DNA of 64,000 nt from Drouetiella hepatica Uher 2000/2452 (GCA_019359505.1 JAHHHD010000007.1:62001-126000); one strand, 5' to 3'; positions 32,142 to 41,837 are shown, counted from the stretch's first letter. Made by a program: numbers and translations. Notes: a model not told the origin generated them from the letters alone.

Positions 32142-33131
32142 ATGTCTGACGAAACTCAGCCCATTTCAGCCCATCTTGAGATCGTTGTACTCAACTACCG
32201 TACGCCTGAATTGACGATCGATTGCCTCCATTCTTTAACAGATGAAGTGCAGGCGTTGGCGGGAACGCATGTCACTGTTGTAGATAATGCTTCTGGCGAT
32301 GGGTCAGTTGAAAAAATTCAGGGGGCGATCACCGCTAACAACTGGGGCCGTTGGGCAACCTTCATGCCGCTGGAAAAGAACGGAGGCTATGCTTCTGGCA
32401 ACAATGCTGCCATTCGTCCTGTTCTAGCATCCCTCAACCCACCACCCTATGTCTTACTGCTCAATCCTGATACGATCGTCCGACCCAATGCCATCCAGAC
32501 TTTGGTGGACTTCATGAATGCAAACCCTACCGTGGGTATTGCTGGAAGTCGATTGGAAGACCCGGACGGCACACCTCAGCGATCGGCTTTCCGGTTTCCA
32601 TCTGTTTGGAGTGAGTTAGATGAGGGATTGCGGTTAGGGCTTGTGTCTAATCTACTTTCTCGTTGGGTTGTTGCACCGCCTGTGTCTGAGGTGAATTGCC
32701 AGACGGATTGGGTGGCAGGAGCCAGCATGATTGTCCGGCGAGAGGTGTTTCAAGCTGCGGGGTTGATGGACGAGAAGTATTTTCTCTATTTCGAGGAGCT
32801 GGATTTTTGTCTGGCGGCAAATCGGGCAGGTTGGCCTTGCTGGTACGTACCCGCTAGTCGAGTCGTGCATTTTGTGGGACAGAGTTCGGGTGTGACCGAC
32901 ACCAAGCGCCAGCCCAAGCGCAGACCCACCTACTGGTTTGACTCGCGGCGACGATTTTTTGTCAAAAACTATGGCTGGGCTTATGCCATTCTGACAGAAA
33001 TCGCTTGGTCGCTAAGCTTTGCGATTTGGCGATTGCGGCGCTCTCTACAGCAAAAGCCTGATACCGATCCCCCCCAAATGCTGACCGACTTTTTGCTCAA
33101 TAGCGTAATTGTAAAGGGGGCAGAAATTTGA
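32142..33131 (+). CDS. Family 2 glycosyltransferase
   Basis: The 329-residue protein has the GT-A fold typical of rhamnosyl- and related transferases. The nucleotide-sugar pocket starts at IVVLNYRTPELTIDCL and VVDNASGDGSV (about residues 10-50). A metal-binding DxD-like LLNPDT lies near 110, and a catalytic ED-type FEELDFCLAANRAGW lies near 225. It has no clear membrane domain. The last four bases overlap the following acetyltransferase gene, so the pair is co-translated. Context suggests addition of a sugar to an extracellular polysaccharide repeat unit; donor and acceptor are unknown. Confidence 0.9.
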   Translation: MSDETQPISAHLEIVVLNYRTPELTIDCLHSLTDEVQALAGTHVTVVDNASGDGSVEKIQGAITANNWGRWATFMPLEKNGGYASGNNAAIRPVLASLNPPPYVLLLNPDTIVRPNAIQTLVDFMNANPTVGIAGSRLEDPDGTPQRSAFRFPSVWSELDEGLRLGLVSNLLSRWVVAPPVSEVNCQTDWVAGASMIVRREVFQAAGLMDEKYFLYFEELDFCLAANRAGWPCWYVPASRVVHFVGQSSGVTDTKRQPKRRPTYWFDSRRRFFVKNYGWAYAILTEIAWSLSFAIWRLRRSLQQKPDTDPPQMLTDFLLNSVIVKGAEI

Positions 33132-33730
33132 GTATTCTCAAGGCTTTGGCGACGGATCAGCCTCCTCTACCAGACGCAGTATCTTCCTCAGAAGAAGCCG
33201 CATTAACGCTCTGGCAGCAAATTCAAGAAGATTGGGAAGCTCATGGGCGCGACTGGACAAAGCCCGGATTTAGGGCAGTTGCGGTGTATCGATTTGGCGT
33301 TTGGCGAATGCAGGTGCAGCCTAAGCTGTTGCGTGTACCCCTCAGCCTTCTCTATAAATCGCTCTATCGTAAAGTTCGTAATGGCTATGGTATTGATCTG
33401 CCTTACACCGTCAAGCTGGGACGGCGGGTGGTGATTGAGCATCAAAACGGCATCATTATTCACGGCTACAGCGAAATTGGCGATGACAGCATTATTCGGC
33501 AAGGCGTGACGTTGGGGAATCGCTATCTCGATCGCCCTTTTGATGCGCCAAAGCTGGGCGATCGGGTAAACGTTGGAGCGGGAGCTAAGATTTTGGGTAA
33601 GGTGACGCTGGGAGATGGAGCCAGCGTGGGTGCAAATGCGGTTGTGCTGTGCGACATTCCTGCGGGGCAGACGGCGGTGGGCATTCCGGCTAAGATTTTG
33701 AAGCCTAAAGCTACACCTGACGAAAGCTAA
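33128..33730 (+). CDS. Hexapeptide-repeat serine acetyltransferase-like protein
   Basis: The 200-residue protein has an N-terminal helical part and a left-handed beta-helix of hexapeptide repeats (IIHGYSEIGDDSIIRQGVTLGN, VNVGAGAKILGKVTLGDGASVGAN). It ends in the AVGIPAKILK cap. It resembles CysE family acetyltransferases, but these also occur in polysaccharide clusters where they O-acetylate sugars. With a GT2 partner that is the more likely role here. The start is TTG in a TTGA overlap with the GT2 stop codon, and no ATG is available nearby. Confidence 0.85.
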   Translation: MSILKALATDQPPLPDAVSSSEEAALTLWQQIQEDWEAHGRDWTKPGFRAVAVYRFGVWRMQVQPKLLRVPLSLLYKSLYRKVRNGYGIDLPYTVKLGRRVVIEHQNGIIIHGYSEIGDDSIIRQGVTLGNRYLDRPFDAPKLGDRVNVGAGAKILGKVTLGDGASVGANAVVLCDIPAGQTAVGIPAKILKPKATPDES

Positions 33731-33733
33731 CTT

Positions 33734-33802
33734 CTTGCAGATTAAAGTTTTGGGATTAGGTTTAGTGGGGGCTGTGTCCCCACTAAACCTAATTTGCAAG
33801 AG
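33734..33802. repeat. Dispersed repeat, copy 2 (MITE-like, inverted)
   Basis: Its reverse complement matches the element at 5391-5469 over almost the whole length. Shared parts include CTCTTGCAAAT-AGGTTTAGT, the central CACAGCCC, CCAAAACT-TAATCTGCAAG and the overall inverted-repeat structure. It begins four bases after the acetyltransferase stop codon. Confidence 0.85.
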
Positions 33803-33824
33803 ACTTAGCAAAAGTCTGGGAAAA

Positions 33825-33990
33825 CCAACAGCCTTGGGAGTCTCCCCCACACCCCGGCAGGGGACGGGCACGTCCCCCACACCCCCTCGGCACGAAATGG
33901 GGGTTGAGCGGGAGAGGTCGCTTTGCGTTGAGGGGAGGCAAGGGGGTTCATTGAGTCAGGGCTTTGAGGGAGGGAATCCATCCCTTGATT
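33825..33990. repeat. C- and G-run-rich intergenic stretch
   Basis: Short motifs such as CTCCCCCACACCCC recur (CGTCCCCCACACCCCC), and later parts contain G-runs (GGGGGTT, GAGGGGAGG) and AGGGA/TCCCT pairing. The composition differs sharply from neighbouring genes. It looks like decayed dispersed repeat material; no protein can be supported. Confidence 0.5.
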
Positions 33991-34022
33991 CTTACAATTG
34001 AAGTGTAGTATACGCCTTGTTT

Positions 34023-36422
34023 ATGACTGAACCGATCCAGTGGGAGATTCTGCCTAGTGTGGCGTTGCCGGAGTGGTTTGTTGAATCGGTGAGTCAATAT
34101 TTGGGCAGCGCTTCGGATCAGACTTCAGGACAATATGCGGCGCAGTTGCTTTGGCAGAGAGGTATACGCGATCGCCATCAGCTTAAGGGCTTTGTGAATC
34201 CTGCGGAGTATCAGCCTACCAGTCCGTTTGCCTTTGGACAGGAAATGGTGATGGCAATCGATCGTCTGGTACTGGCGCGTCGGCAGGGCGAAAAGGTCGC
34301 TGTTTGGGGAGATTTCGATGCGGATGGGATTACGGCAACAGCGGTGCTATGGGAAGGTTTGGGGCAGTTTTTTCCGCTAGAGCAGCTTAGTCACTACATT
34401 CCTAATCGTTTGACGGAGTCGCATGGGTTGTCGATCGCGGGTCTGGATGCTCTTGCTGACTGGGGGTGTAGCCTGATCATTACTTGCGATACGGGTAGTA
34501 CCAGCACTGCTGAAATTCTCTATGCTCAGGGTTTGGGGATGGATGTGATTGTTACGGATCACCACACGTTGGCGATCGATCGTCCTCCTGTCGCGGCAAT
34601 TGTGAATCCGCGCTACCTACCTTCAGAACACCCTTTGTTTCATTTGTCTGGTGTGGCGGTGGCTTTTAAGCTGGTTGAGGCGCTGTACCAAACTCTGCCA
34701 GATGTGCCAGAGCGTCCTTTGGAGCATTTGCTGGATTTGGTGGCGATCGGGCTAATTGCTGATCTGGTTCAGCTCAAAGGAGACTGCCGCTATTTGGCAC
34801 AGCTCGGCATTGCTCAGCTTCAGAAGAATCGAGGGGATGCTGCGCCTCGTCCGGGGGTAGCTAGACTGCTGGAGCTGTGCCGCAAGAGTGGCGATCGCCC
34901 TACGGATATCTCTTTTGGCTTGGGTCCGCGCATTAACGCCATTAGCCGCATTCAGGGAGATGCCCGATTTTGTGTGGAGCTGCTGACGAGCCGGGATAAA
35001 AGCCGCTGCTATCATCTCGCGACAGACACGGAGCTAGCTAACGCCCGTCGTAAGATTTTGCAGCGTGATCTCTTACGACAGGTGAAGGCAAGGCTGGCGC
35101 ATCTGGATTTATCGACGACTCACGCGATCGTTCTGGCGGATTCTCAGTGGGCGATCGGAGTCTTGGGATTGGTGGCAGGGCAAGTTGCCCAAGAGTATGG
35201 TCGCCCCACCATTTTGCTGAGTTTTGAAGAGAGGCTGAGCGTCGAAGAAAGTGAGGATGAAGGGCGTGAAGATGAAGAAAGCGAGGGTAAAGTGCATCTG
35301 GCTAGGGGTTCTGCCCGATCGACTCATCAAATCGATCTGTATCAACTTGTCCAGCAGCAAGCTCATCTTTTGCACAGCTTTGGCGGACATCCTTTTGCCG
35401 CAGGATTGAGCCTGCCCGTCAAAAATATTCCTCTGTTTGCTGAAGCCTTGAATCGGCAGTTGCGTCAGCAGGCGGCGATCGCGTCCACAACCCTTCAGGC
35501 TGACCTAACTGTCACGGTAGCAGATCTAATCCAGGAGGAGGGCAAAGCCCTATTTGCTGAGCTGAGTCTTTTAGAACCCTGCGGTATGGGCAATCCGATG
35601 CCGAGGCTGCTGATTCACAACTGCTGGTTTACGCGACTCTGGCATCGCAAAATCAAAGCTGCACTAGGCGATCCGGATGGGTATATCAAAACAGAGTTTG
35701 AGATTTGGGATGAGTCGAGCGATCGCGGCTTTCCAGGCATTTGGTGGGGTCACTACAAAGACGAAATTCCTAGCGGGCGGTGTGATGCGATCGTTGAGCT
35801 AGATTTCAATAGCTATCAGGATGCAAAGCGTCAGATGCATTATGAAGTTCGATTAGTGGCAGTGCGATCGCAACAGACAATGCAGCCAAAACCTTCAGGG
35901 GATTGGCTTTTGGACTGGCGACAGACAGAAGCTAGGAGCAGTGAGGCTGACATCTTGCGTTTGACCCAGTGCCCAAGCAGCTGGGCAGAACTGCATGGAT
36001 GGATGAATCGAGCGAGACAATCGCAGAGAAAGCTGGCGATCGCTTACGATCCCCCCTCTGAGAAATCCCCAACTGAAGTCTGGCAGAATCTTGTGGGGGT
36101 TGCTAAGTATCTGAGCCGCACAGGTCAAACTACGTCTCAAGCTCAACTCTGCGAGAAATTGGGAGTGGGCGATCGCACTTTGCGAATTGGCTTGCAAGGT
36201 CTTTCTAGACTGGGTTTTGTAGTTGCCGAGGATGAGAACTTGAGCATGAAGCGGCAAGACGCATGGCAAGAATTAGCGCAGCCCCTGGAAAGTGCGGCGA
36301 ACTCTAAAGTAGAGCAGGAAGTACAGTTTGCGATCGCTCTGCAAGAAGAGAACTTCAACCGTCGCTACTTTTACGAAGCCTCCTTAGAAACTTTGAGAAC
36401 TGGTGCTGAAATCTATGGGTAA
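34023..36422 (+). CDS. recJ: Single-stranded-DNA-specific exonuclease RecJ
   Basis: RecJ is a 5'-3' exonuclease used in recombination and mismatch repair. The DHH-family motifs are DFDADGITATA (near residue 102), CDTGSTS and VTDHHTLA. The DHHA1 part contains GSARSTHQIDLYQLV and the SFGGHPFAAGL signature. The ATG at 34023 is preferred to the TTG two codons upstream. Between PTILLSF and the GSARS motif, an acidic insert of about 25 residues (Glu/Asp/Ser-rich) is unusual. The 799-residue length includes a C-terminal extension of about 200 residues beyond the OB fold. It ends in a region resembling a winged helix (LCEKLGVGDRTLRIGLQGLS). Confidence 0.93.
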   Translation: MTEPIQWEILPSVALPEWFVESVSQYLGSASDQTSGQYAAQLLWQRGIRDRHQLKGFVNPAEYQPTSPFAFGQEMVMAIDRLVLARRQGEKVAVWGDFDADGITATAVLWEGLGQFFPLEQLSHYIPNRLTESHGLSIAGLDALADWGCSLIITCDTGSTSTAEILYAQGLGMDVIVTDHHTLAIDRPPVAAIVNPRYLPSEHPLFHLSGVAVAFKLVEALYQTLPDVPERPLEHLLDLVAIGLIADLVQLKGDCRYLAQLGIAQLQKNRGDAAPRPGVARLLELCRKSGDRPTDISFGLGPRINAISRIQGDARFCVELLTSRDKSRCYHLATDTELANARRKILQRDLLRQVKARLAHLDLSTTHAIVLADSQWAIGVLGLVAGQVAQEYGRPTILLSFEERLSVEESEDEGREDEESEGKVHLARGSARSTHQIDLYQLVQQQAHLLHSFGGHPFAAGLSLPVKNIPLFAEALNRQLRQQAAIASTTLQADLTVTVADLIQEEGKALFAELSLLEPCGMGNPMPRLLIHNCWFTRLWHRKIKAALGDPDGYIKTEFEIWDESSDRGFPGIWWGHYKDEIPSGRCDAIVELDFNSYQDAKRQMHYEVRLVAVRSQQTMQPKPSGDWLLDWRQTEARSSEADILRLTQCPSSWAELHGWMNRARQSQRKLAIAYDPPSEKSPTEVWQNLVGVAKYLSRTGQTTSQAQLCEKLGVGDRTLRIGLQGLSRLGFVVAEDENLSMKRQDAWQELAQPLESAANSKVEQEVQFAIALQEENFNRRYFYEASLETLRTGAEIYG

Positions 36423-36475
36423 GCTCAGTAAGTTCATACTTCTCGCATAAATCTCTAGCCCCGTTCTCTGCCACC

Positions 36476-37936
36476 CTAAAGCTGTGGGCTGCGCTTGTGC
36501 CAATCCATCGATTGCTCATAGGCGTAGGCTGCCTGAAGCACCAGATCCTCTCGCAGAACGTTTCCAATAATTTGCAGACCGATCGGCAATCCTTGGGCAT
36601 CAAAGCCGCAGGGCAAGCTCAGACCGGGCAATCCTGCCAAATTTACCGGAATCGTCATCAAGTCAGACAGATACATGCTGAGCGGATCGTCAGTTTTCTC
36701 ACCTGCCTTGAATGCCGTCGTGGGCGATGTAGGCGAAATTAAAACATCAACCTCTGCAAAAGCCCGTTCAAAATCTTGCTTGATTAACGTCCTCACCTTT
36801 TGGGCTTTCAGGTAGTAGGCATCGTAATAGCCTGCTGAAAGAGTATAGGTGCCAATCATAATCCGGCGCTTCACCTCAGCTCCAAAGCCCTGAGCACGGG
36901 TCTGGGTATACATCGTCATTAGGTTATCGGGCGACTCACTGCGATAGCCAAATTTCACGCCATCATAGCGGGCTAAATTGGCTGAGGCTTCCGAGGGCGC
37001 AATGATGTAGTAGGTAGGCAATCCGTAGCGAAACTGCGGACAGGAAATTTCTTGAATTTCGGCACCTAGAGCTTTAAATTGCTCGACGGCTGCCATGACT
37101 GACTCTTCAACCACAGCATCCAACCCTTCGCCAAAGGTTTCTTTGATCACGCCAACGCGAAATTTGCCTTTGGACTGCTTCAAGTCAGGCTTTAGAAGGC
37201 TTGTATAGTTGGGAATCTCAACCTTGAGGCTAGTAGAGTCCTTGGGATCATAGCCCGCGATCGCCTCCAGCAGAATTGCCGCATCTTCAACCGATCGCCC
37301 AAAGGGGCCAATTTGGTCAAGCGATGAAGCATAGGCAACCAATCCGTAGCGAGATACCAGTCCGTAAGTGGGCTTCATGCCGACAACGCCGCACAGAGCC
37401 GCTGGCTGACGAATCGAGCCGCCTGTGTCTGATCCCAAAGCCACTGTACATTCCGCTGCCGCTACCGCCGCCGCTGAGCCGCCCGACGACCCACCCGGCA
37501 CACGCTCTAGATCCCAAGGATTGGCGGTGACCTGATAGGCTGAATTTTCGGTGGAGCTGCCCATGGCAAACTCATCCAGGTTAGTTTTGCCCACCATCAC
37601 GGCACCTGCTATTGCCAGTTTCTCAGTGACCGTAGACTCATAAGGCGGCACAAAGTTTTGCAGAATGCGGGAGCCACAGGTCGTTGGAATGCCTTTGGTG
37701 CACATATTATCTTTAATGCCGATCGGGATTCCGGCAAGCAAACCAATTTCCTGCCCTGAGGCAAGTTGGGCATCCACCTGCTGGGCTTGCTCTAAGGCGC
37801 GATCGGCAGTGATATGCAGAAAACTGCGAATTCTTGGCTCTAGAGCCTGAATGCGATCGAGTGCGGCTTGAGCAATCTCAACAGCGGATCTTTCCTTACA
37901 GATCAGCTGTTGATGCAACTCGCGGATGGATGCCAT
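36476..37936 (-). CDS. gatA: Asp/Glu-tRNA amidotransferase subunit A
   Basis: GatA is the amidase subunit that releases ammonia from glutamine to convert Glu-tRNA(Gln), or Asp-tRNA(Asn), to the correct aminoacyl-tRNA. The Ser-cisSer-Lys amidase triad is visible: Lys in [10 protein letters not shown] (about residue 75), the glycine/serine signature [15 protein letters not shown], and the nucleophile region [13 protein letters not shown]. The 486-residue length is normal. It is convergent with recJ, and gatB and gatC are elsewhere, as is usual in cyanobacteria. Confidence 0.97.
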   Translation of the reverse strand: MASIRELHQQLICKERSAVEIAQAALDRIQALEPRIRSFLHITADRALEQAQQVDAQLASGQEIGLLAGIPIGIKDNMCTKGIPTTCGSRILQNFVPPYESTVTEKLAIAGAVMVGKTNLDEFAMGSSTENSAYQVTANPWDLERVPGGSSGGSAAAVAAAECTVALGSDTGGSIRQPAALCGVVGMKPTYGLVSRYGLVAYASSLDQIGPFGRSVEDAAILLEAIAGYDPKDSTSLKVEIPNYTSLLKPDLKQSKGKFRVGVIKETFGEGLDAVVEESVMAAVEQFKALGAEIQEISCPQFRYGLPTYYIIAPSEASANLARYDGVKFGYRSESPDNLMTMYTQTRAQGFGAEVKRRIMIGTYTLSAGYYDAYYLKAQKVRTLIKQDFERAFAEVDVLISPTSPTTAFKAGEKTDDPLSMYLSDLMTIPVNLAGLPGLSLPCGFDAQGLPIGLQIIGNVLREDLVLQAAYAYEQSMDWHKRSPQL

Positions 37937-38060
37937 GGGAAAACCTCTAGATTAAGCAATTACAAACAACTTAAATCACAAACAATCTAGCAGTATAAGG
38001 CCTTCTGGCAATGGGGTTGCATTTAACTGGCTTTTGTCAGAGGTCAACTGCTGCCGTCCG

Positions 38061-38807
38061 TTACAGCGTATCTGGATCAATTCCAGCAGCTCGCAGCCTC
38101 TCTGCCAATTGTTCTGCTCGTAGCTCCGCCTGATCTGCTCGTAGCTCCGCCTGATCTGCTCGTAGCTCCGCCTGATCTGCTCGTAGCTCCGCCTGCCCCG
38201 CTTGCTCAGCAATTTCCACATAGCTCAAAAACCTTTTTCCATCAGGGCGAAAGATTTGCAGCTCAGTCTCAGACCATTCAAATCGAATACCTAATCTAGG
38301 GCTGACCCAATTGTGCATCGGATCAATCACGTCTAGCTTTTGATCGACCTGAAGCCAGCCACTCAAGTCATGATCATCTGGATCGTAAAGGTAGTATTCT
38401 TCGACTCCGTAGCGATCGTAGAACACCAGCTTTTTGTTCATCTCCGTCTGGGTGTTGCCTGGAGAGAGTATCTCAAACACAACCTGCGGTGTAATTCCGT
38501 TCTCTTCCCATTGCTTGTAGGAGCCGCGATCGCCCTTGGGTCTGCCCAAGGCAACCATCACATCAGGCGCAGTGCGAATCTTGGGTTCACCTTGAACCGG
38601 ATACCACAGCAGATCGCCCGCAACAAAAATATTGGGATCATGGGCAAATAGCCACTCTAAGTTCTGTTGAATTGTCACAATCCAGCGAAACTGCTTTGTA
38701 TTGTCTGACATGGGGTTCCCGTCACAGTCGGGATATACAGTTTCCTGGGCTGGCTGGACTTTTTCAGGCTGAACTTTTTCAGGCGGGACTTGCGGTTGGG
38801 CTACCAT
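38061..38807 (-). CDS. Uma2-family protein (PD-(D/E)XK-like fold)
   Basis: The 248-residue protein belongs to a family greatly expanded in cyanobacteria and structurally related to restriction endonucleases. The family core is visible: FVAGDLLWY, TAPDVMVALG, PQVVFEILSPGNT, MNKKLVFYDRYGVEEYYLYDP and the C-terminal WSETELQIFRPDGKRF. The Asp, Glu and Lys positions expected for the nuclease site seem present (PDVMV, FEILS, then MNKK). The C-terminus carries nearly four ADQAELR heptads, predicted to be a coiled coil. The ATG at 38807 fits GAGG eight bases upstream better than the GTG at 38813. Biological function is not known for the family. Confidence 0.85.
   Translation of the reverse strand: MVAQPQVPPEKVQPEKVQPAQETVYPDCDGNPMSDNTKQFRWIVTIQQNLEWLFAHDPNIFVAGDLLWYPVQGEPKIRTAPDVMVALGRPKGDRGSYKQWEENGITPQVVFEILSPGNTQTEMNKKLVFYDRYGVEEYYLYDPDDHDLSGWLQVDQKLDVIDPMHNWVSPRLGIRFEWSETELQIFRPDGKRFLSYVEIAEQAGQAELRADQAELRADQAELRADQAELRAEQLAERLRAAGIDPDTL
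38114..38195. repeat. 21-bp tandem repeats inside the Uma2 gene
   Basis: About 3.9 near-identical 21-bp units (CTGCTCGTAGCTCCGCCTGAT) encode the ADQAELR heptad. The exact identity between copies suggests recent expansion or continued homogenisation. Confidence 0.95.
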
Positions 38808-38907
38808 CTGCACGACCTCATAAACGCAAAGGCTCTAAACCTAGTCTATCAATGGGTTCGTTATGATAAGCGAATGAATCTTTAGATTGTAAAAGCTCGA
38901 AAATCCC

Positions 38908-39765
38908 ATGCCAGAGTCTCAGGCTTTCCCGCTAACTGTACAGGCGAAGGGGCGAGGGTACCCTATTTTGTGTTTGCATGGGCATCCGGGATCGGCACAG
39001 TCTATGAGTGTGTTTACCGATCACTTAAGCAGTGCCGATCGCCCTCATCAGTTCCGTACCCTTACGCCTGACCTACGTGGCTATGGCAAAAGTCAGACTC
39101 GCCAAGCGTTTGAGATGGAAGATCACTTGACTGATCTAGAGGCATTAGTCGATCGCCTTCAGCTCGATCAGTTCATAATTTTGGGTTGGTCGCTGGGCGG
39201 GATATTGGCGATCGAGCTAGCGCTAAGAATGCCCGATCGCGTCAGTGGACTCATTCTAGTGGCCACGGCGGCTCGACCCCAAGGCAGCCATCCGCCTGTA
39301 AACTGGCAGGATAACCTGTATACCGGAATCGCCTCTGTATTGAACTTACTCAAGCCTGCCTGGCAGTGGAATATAGACATGTTTGGCAAGCGATCGCTCT
39401 ACCGTTACCTAGTGCAGCAGCATACCACCAGCGTTTACCAACATTTGGCAAAAGAAGGCGTTTCAGCCTATTTACAAACCTCTCAGTTGGCTCACAAAGC
39501 GCTTTGGAATGCCCAGGCACAAAGAACTCGCTACGATCGCCTTCCTGATCTTGCCCTGATCAAGTGCCCTGCTCTAATGCTGGCAGGAGAGAGCGATCGG
39601 CACATCACAGCACAATCAAGCCGCGAGACTGCTCAACATCTACACGCATGCGAAATGCGTTGCTATGCCAACACGGCTCATCTTTTCCCCTGGGAAATCA
39701 GCGGGAAAGTTCTTCAAGACATTGATCGTTGGCTGGAAAAAGTTGGCTTAACTGAAAAACTCTAG
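38908..39765 (+). CDS. Alpha/beta hydrolase
   Basis: The 285-residue protein has the standard alpha/beta-hydrolase fold. The oxyanion-hole motif CLHGHPGS is at about residue 24 and the nucleophile elbow GWSLGG near residue 94. An acid residue follows the MLAGESDRH strand (about 225). The catalytic His is probably in the NTAHLFPWE segment near the end. Substrate is unknown; similarity to haloperoxidase- and esterase-type hydrolases is general. It has no signal peptide. It is divergent from the Uma2 gene with 100 bp between them. Confidence 0.88.
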   Translation: MPESQAFPLTVQAKGRGYPILCLHGHPGSAQSMSVFTDHLSSADRPHQFRTLTPDLRGYGKSQTRQAFEMEDHLTDLEALVDRLQLDQFIILGWSLGGILAIELALRMPDRVSGLILVATAARPQGSHPPVNWQDNLYTGIASVLNLLKPAWQWNIDMFGKRSLYRYLVQQHTTSVYQHLAKEGVSAYLQTSQLAHKALWNAQAQRTRYDRLPDLALIKCPALMLAGESDRHITAQSSRETAQHLHACEMRCYANTAHLFPWEISGKVLQDIDRWLEKVGLTEKL

Positions 39766-39865
39766 GCGAGTTCCCTGATCAGCAGTGCCAGAACTTACTT
39801 CAGCTGACGAACGGTTCACAAAAATAACTTAGGATCGTGGATTAAATAACCTGTACAACTGACCT

Positions 39866-39892
39866 GGGTAAGGGCTTGGCTAAGCCCCTACC
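39866..39892. terminator. Hairpin between convergent genes
   Basis: GGGTAAGGGCTT pairs with AAGCCCCTACCC across a four-base loop, about 100 bp after the hydrolase stop and 40 bp before the DUF1816 stop. It may serve both genes. Confidence 0.5.
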
Positions 39893-39929
39893 CCAAGGAT
39901 TACATATTGTTAAATCCATACTCCTCAGA

Positions 39930-40211
39930 TCACTTACTCAAGCTGGGAGCAGTGGTGAGCTGACTAAATCTTAATTCAGCAGATTCATCAAAGACTGTTA
40001 GCTTATCGGGCTTACAACGTTTTACAACGGCTGCTATACCTCTAGCGCCTTCTCGTTCCAAATCCTCAACATATCCAGATTCGTTAGCTTTTGCATCTCT
40101 CGCGTTTGCGAAAGGGCCAAAGTAGTAGGCACAGTCCGGCGATTTCGTCGAAATCTCTACCCACCAAGCTAGACCCCAGGAAACAAGTAGATCGATCCAA
40201 AGTTCTTTCAT
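39930..40211 (-). CDS. DUF1816 protein
   Basis: This 93-residue protein resembles the cyanobacterial DUF1816 family. Recognisable parts are WWVEISTKSPDCAYYFGPF, FANARDAKANESGYVEDLEREGA and KRCKPDKLTV. Some family members are annotated near phycobilisome or stress genes, but no biochemical role is established that I can name. It has no signal peptide or membrane helix. It stands upstream of nothing on its strand and downstream of a gap from rlmB, so it is probably monocistronic. Confidence 0.75.
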   Translation of the reverse strand: MKELWIDLLVSWGLAWWVEISTKSPDCAYYFGPFANARDAKANESGYVEDLEREGARGIAAVVKRCKPDKLTVFDESAELRFSQLTTAPSLSK

Positions 40212-40298
40212 AGATTCTTATTCACCTGCCAAGGTCATCCGCAAATACGCGAAGCAATCCTTCGAGAAAGCTGAAATTTTGAGAAAAAACTTCTGTTT

Positions 40299-41837
40299 TT
40301 ACACTTCGGTTATACCGTTTTGTGCCGATTTTTGCAAAGCTTCTTTGGGGCGACTTCCTAGATGATGAGCTTGACCACGACGCTGCCGATACACTTCATA
40401 GAGCACCATGCCAGTCGCAACTGATGCATTGAGGCTTGGAGTATTTCCTTGAAGTGGAATAGAAACTAAAACATCACAACTGCGCTGAGTCAAAAGGCTC
40501 AGCCCTTCTCCTTCAGAGCCAACAACTAAGACCGTTGCTCCGCTAAACTCGACTGTATCGGCAGGCTGACTGGCATTTGCAGCCGCACCATAAATCCAGA
40601 AGTTGGCGCTCTTCAGCTCCTCTAATGCTCTGCTGAGATTGATGACCCTTGCCACTGGAAAAGTTTCTAGCGCACCCGCTGCAACCTTAGCAACGGCAGA
40701 GGTTACTCCTACAGCACGACGCTGTGGGATCACGATCCCCTGTGCGCCCAATGCTTCTGCGGTACGAATAATTGCCCCTAAGTTATGGGGATCAGTAATC
40801 CCATCGGCAACAATCAAAACTGGACGATCGCTTGCGGCTTTGGCTTGTGCAATCAGTTCGCCTAGCTCAAGGTATGCATAGGGAGCAACCTGCGCCACAA
40901 TGCCTTGATGGCTTGCACCTTGAGTCATTTGCTCTAAGCGACGGTAATCTACTTCATCAATTACCGTGCCATCTGCTTTAGCCTGCGACAAGAGCTGATG
41001 GAAACGGGGATCATAGCGCAACTTCGACAAAATCCAGATGCGGTTAAGGTACCGCTTGCCCTCTAACGCCGCTAAAACACTGTGCCGACCGTAGATCAAA
41101 TCGGTCTCGGTATCCGCATCAACGGTAGTTTGTTCAATATCTTGAGACAAACTTGAGCTGTTGAAACGATCGCGCGAGCCTGAGACCGGGGATCGATCAG
41201 AAGCAGGTCTGTGAGCAGAAAATCGATCAGAGGCAGGTCTATCAGGGGCGAATCTGTCCGAAGTAGATCTACCCGAAAAAGCGCTGCGCCTAGCGGGAAA
41301 GCCTTCAGCGTTAGCACTATTGCCATCAGGACGGGCTGATCTGGAGAAGGGGCGATCGCCGCGACGCTGCTTTAACTTGGGCTGGTCTGTCGAATCCTGA
41401 CGATGACGCGATGGCTGTTCCTCACGACTGCTATAGCGTTTGCCTCTTGTGGGCTGGTCTGAACTGTAGCGATCGCGCGTCGGCTGATCGCTACTTTCTC
41501 GGTTGCCCTCAGAATTGCTGTAGCGCTTTACCCTAATGGGTTTCGACTGATTACTGTCCTGATTCCCATAGCGTCTAGGTCTGGGTTGAGCCTCATCTTC
41601 TCTTGACCCATAGCCGTCTTCTCTGGGCTTATAGCCATCTTCTCTAGGCGTATAACCATCTCTAGGAGCATAACGCTGCTTGCTCAAAGCGTTTCTCTGA
41701 GGTCGGGCAGGTCGCTCAGATTGAGAGTCAGATCGGTTCCCCTCAAATTTAGTCGAACCCTTAGCAGGACGACTGACTCTTTTAGGTGCGCTGTGCGATC
41801 GCCCAGACGCATTAGAATTTCTAGGTTTACCCGCCAT
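40299..41837 (-). CDS. rlmB: 23S rRNA 2'-O-methyltransferase RlmB with long charged N-terminal extension
   Basis: The C-terminal ~270 residues are a SPOUT (TrmH/RlmB) methyltransferase. An L30e-like substrate-binding part starts at [14 protein letters not shown]. The knot motifs follow: [34 protein letters not shown] and [17 protein letters not shown]. RlmB methylates the ribose of a 23S rRNA guanosine in the peptidyl-transferase loop. The first ~240 residues are unlike the catalytic part. They are rich in Arg, Ser, Asp, Pro and Gly, with recurrent DRF, DRPAS, YxxREDGY and QPTR units, and are probably disordered and RNA-binding. Cyanobacterial RlmB often has a basic extension, but this one is nearly half the protein. 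Confidence 0.92.
   Translation of the reverse strand: MAGKPRNSNASGRSHSAPKRVSRPAKGSTKFEGNRSDSQSERPARPQRNALSKQRYAPRDGYTPREDGYKPREDGYGSREDEAQPRPRRYGNQDSNQSKPIRVKRYSNSEGNRESSDQPTRDRYSSDQPTRGKRYSSREEQPSRHRQDSTDQPKLKQRRGDRPFSRSARPDGNSANAEGFPARRSAFSGRSTSDRFAPDRPASDRFSAHRPASDRSPVSGSRDRFNSSSLSQDIEQTTVDADTETDLIYGRHSVLAALEGKRYLNRIWILSKLRYDPRFHQLLSQAKADGTVIDEVDYRRLEQMTQGASHQGIVAQVAPYAYLELGELIAQAKAASDRPVLIVADGITDPHNLGAIIRTAEALGAQGIVIPQRRAVGVTSAVAKVAAGALETFPVARVINLSRALEELKSANFWIYGAAANASQPADTVEFSGATVLVVGSEGEGLSLLTQRSCDVLVSIPLQGNTPSLNASVATGMVLYEVYRQRRGQAHHLGSRPKEALQKSAQNGITEV

Noticed and set aside
33735-34001. 88-codon frame after the acetyltransferase
   Set aside because: It runs through a dispersed inverted repeat and a C/G-run stretch; no domain or ribosome-binding site.
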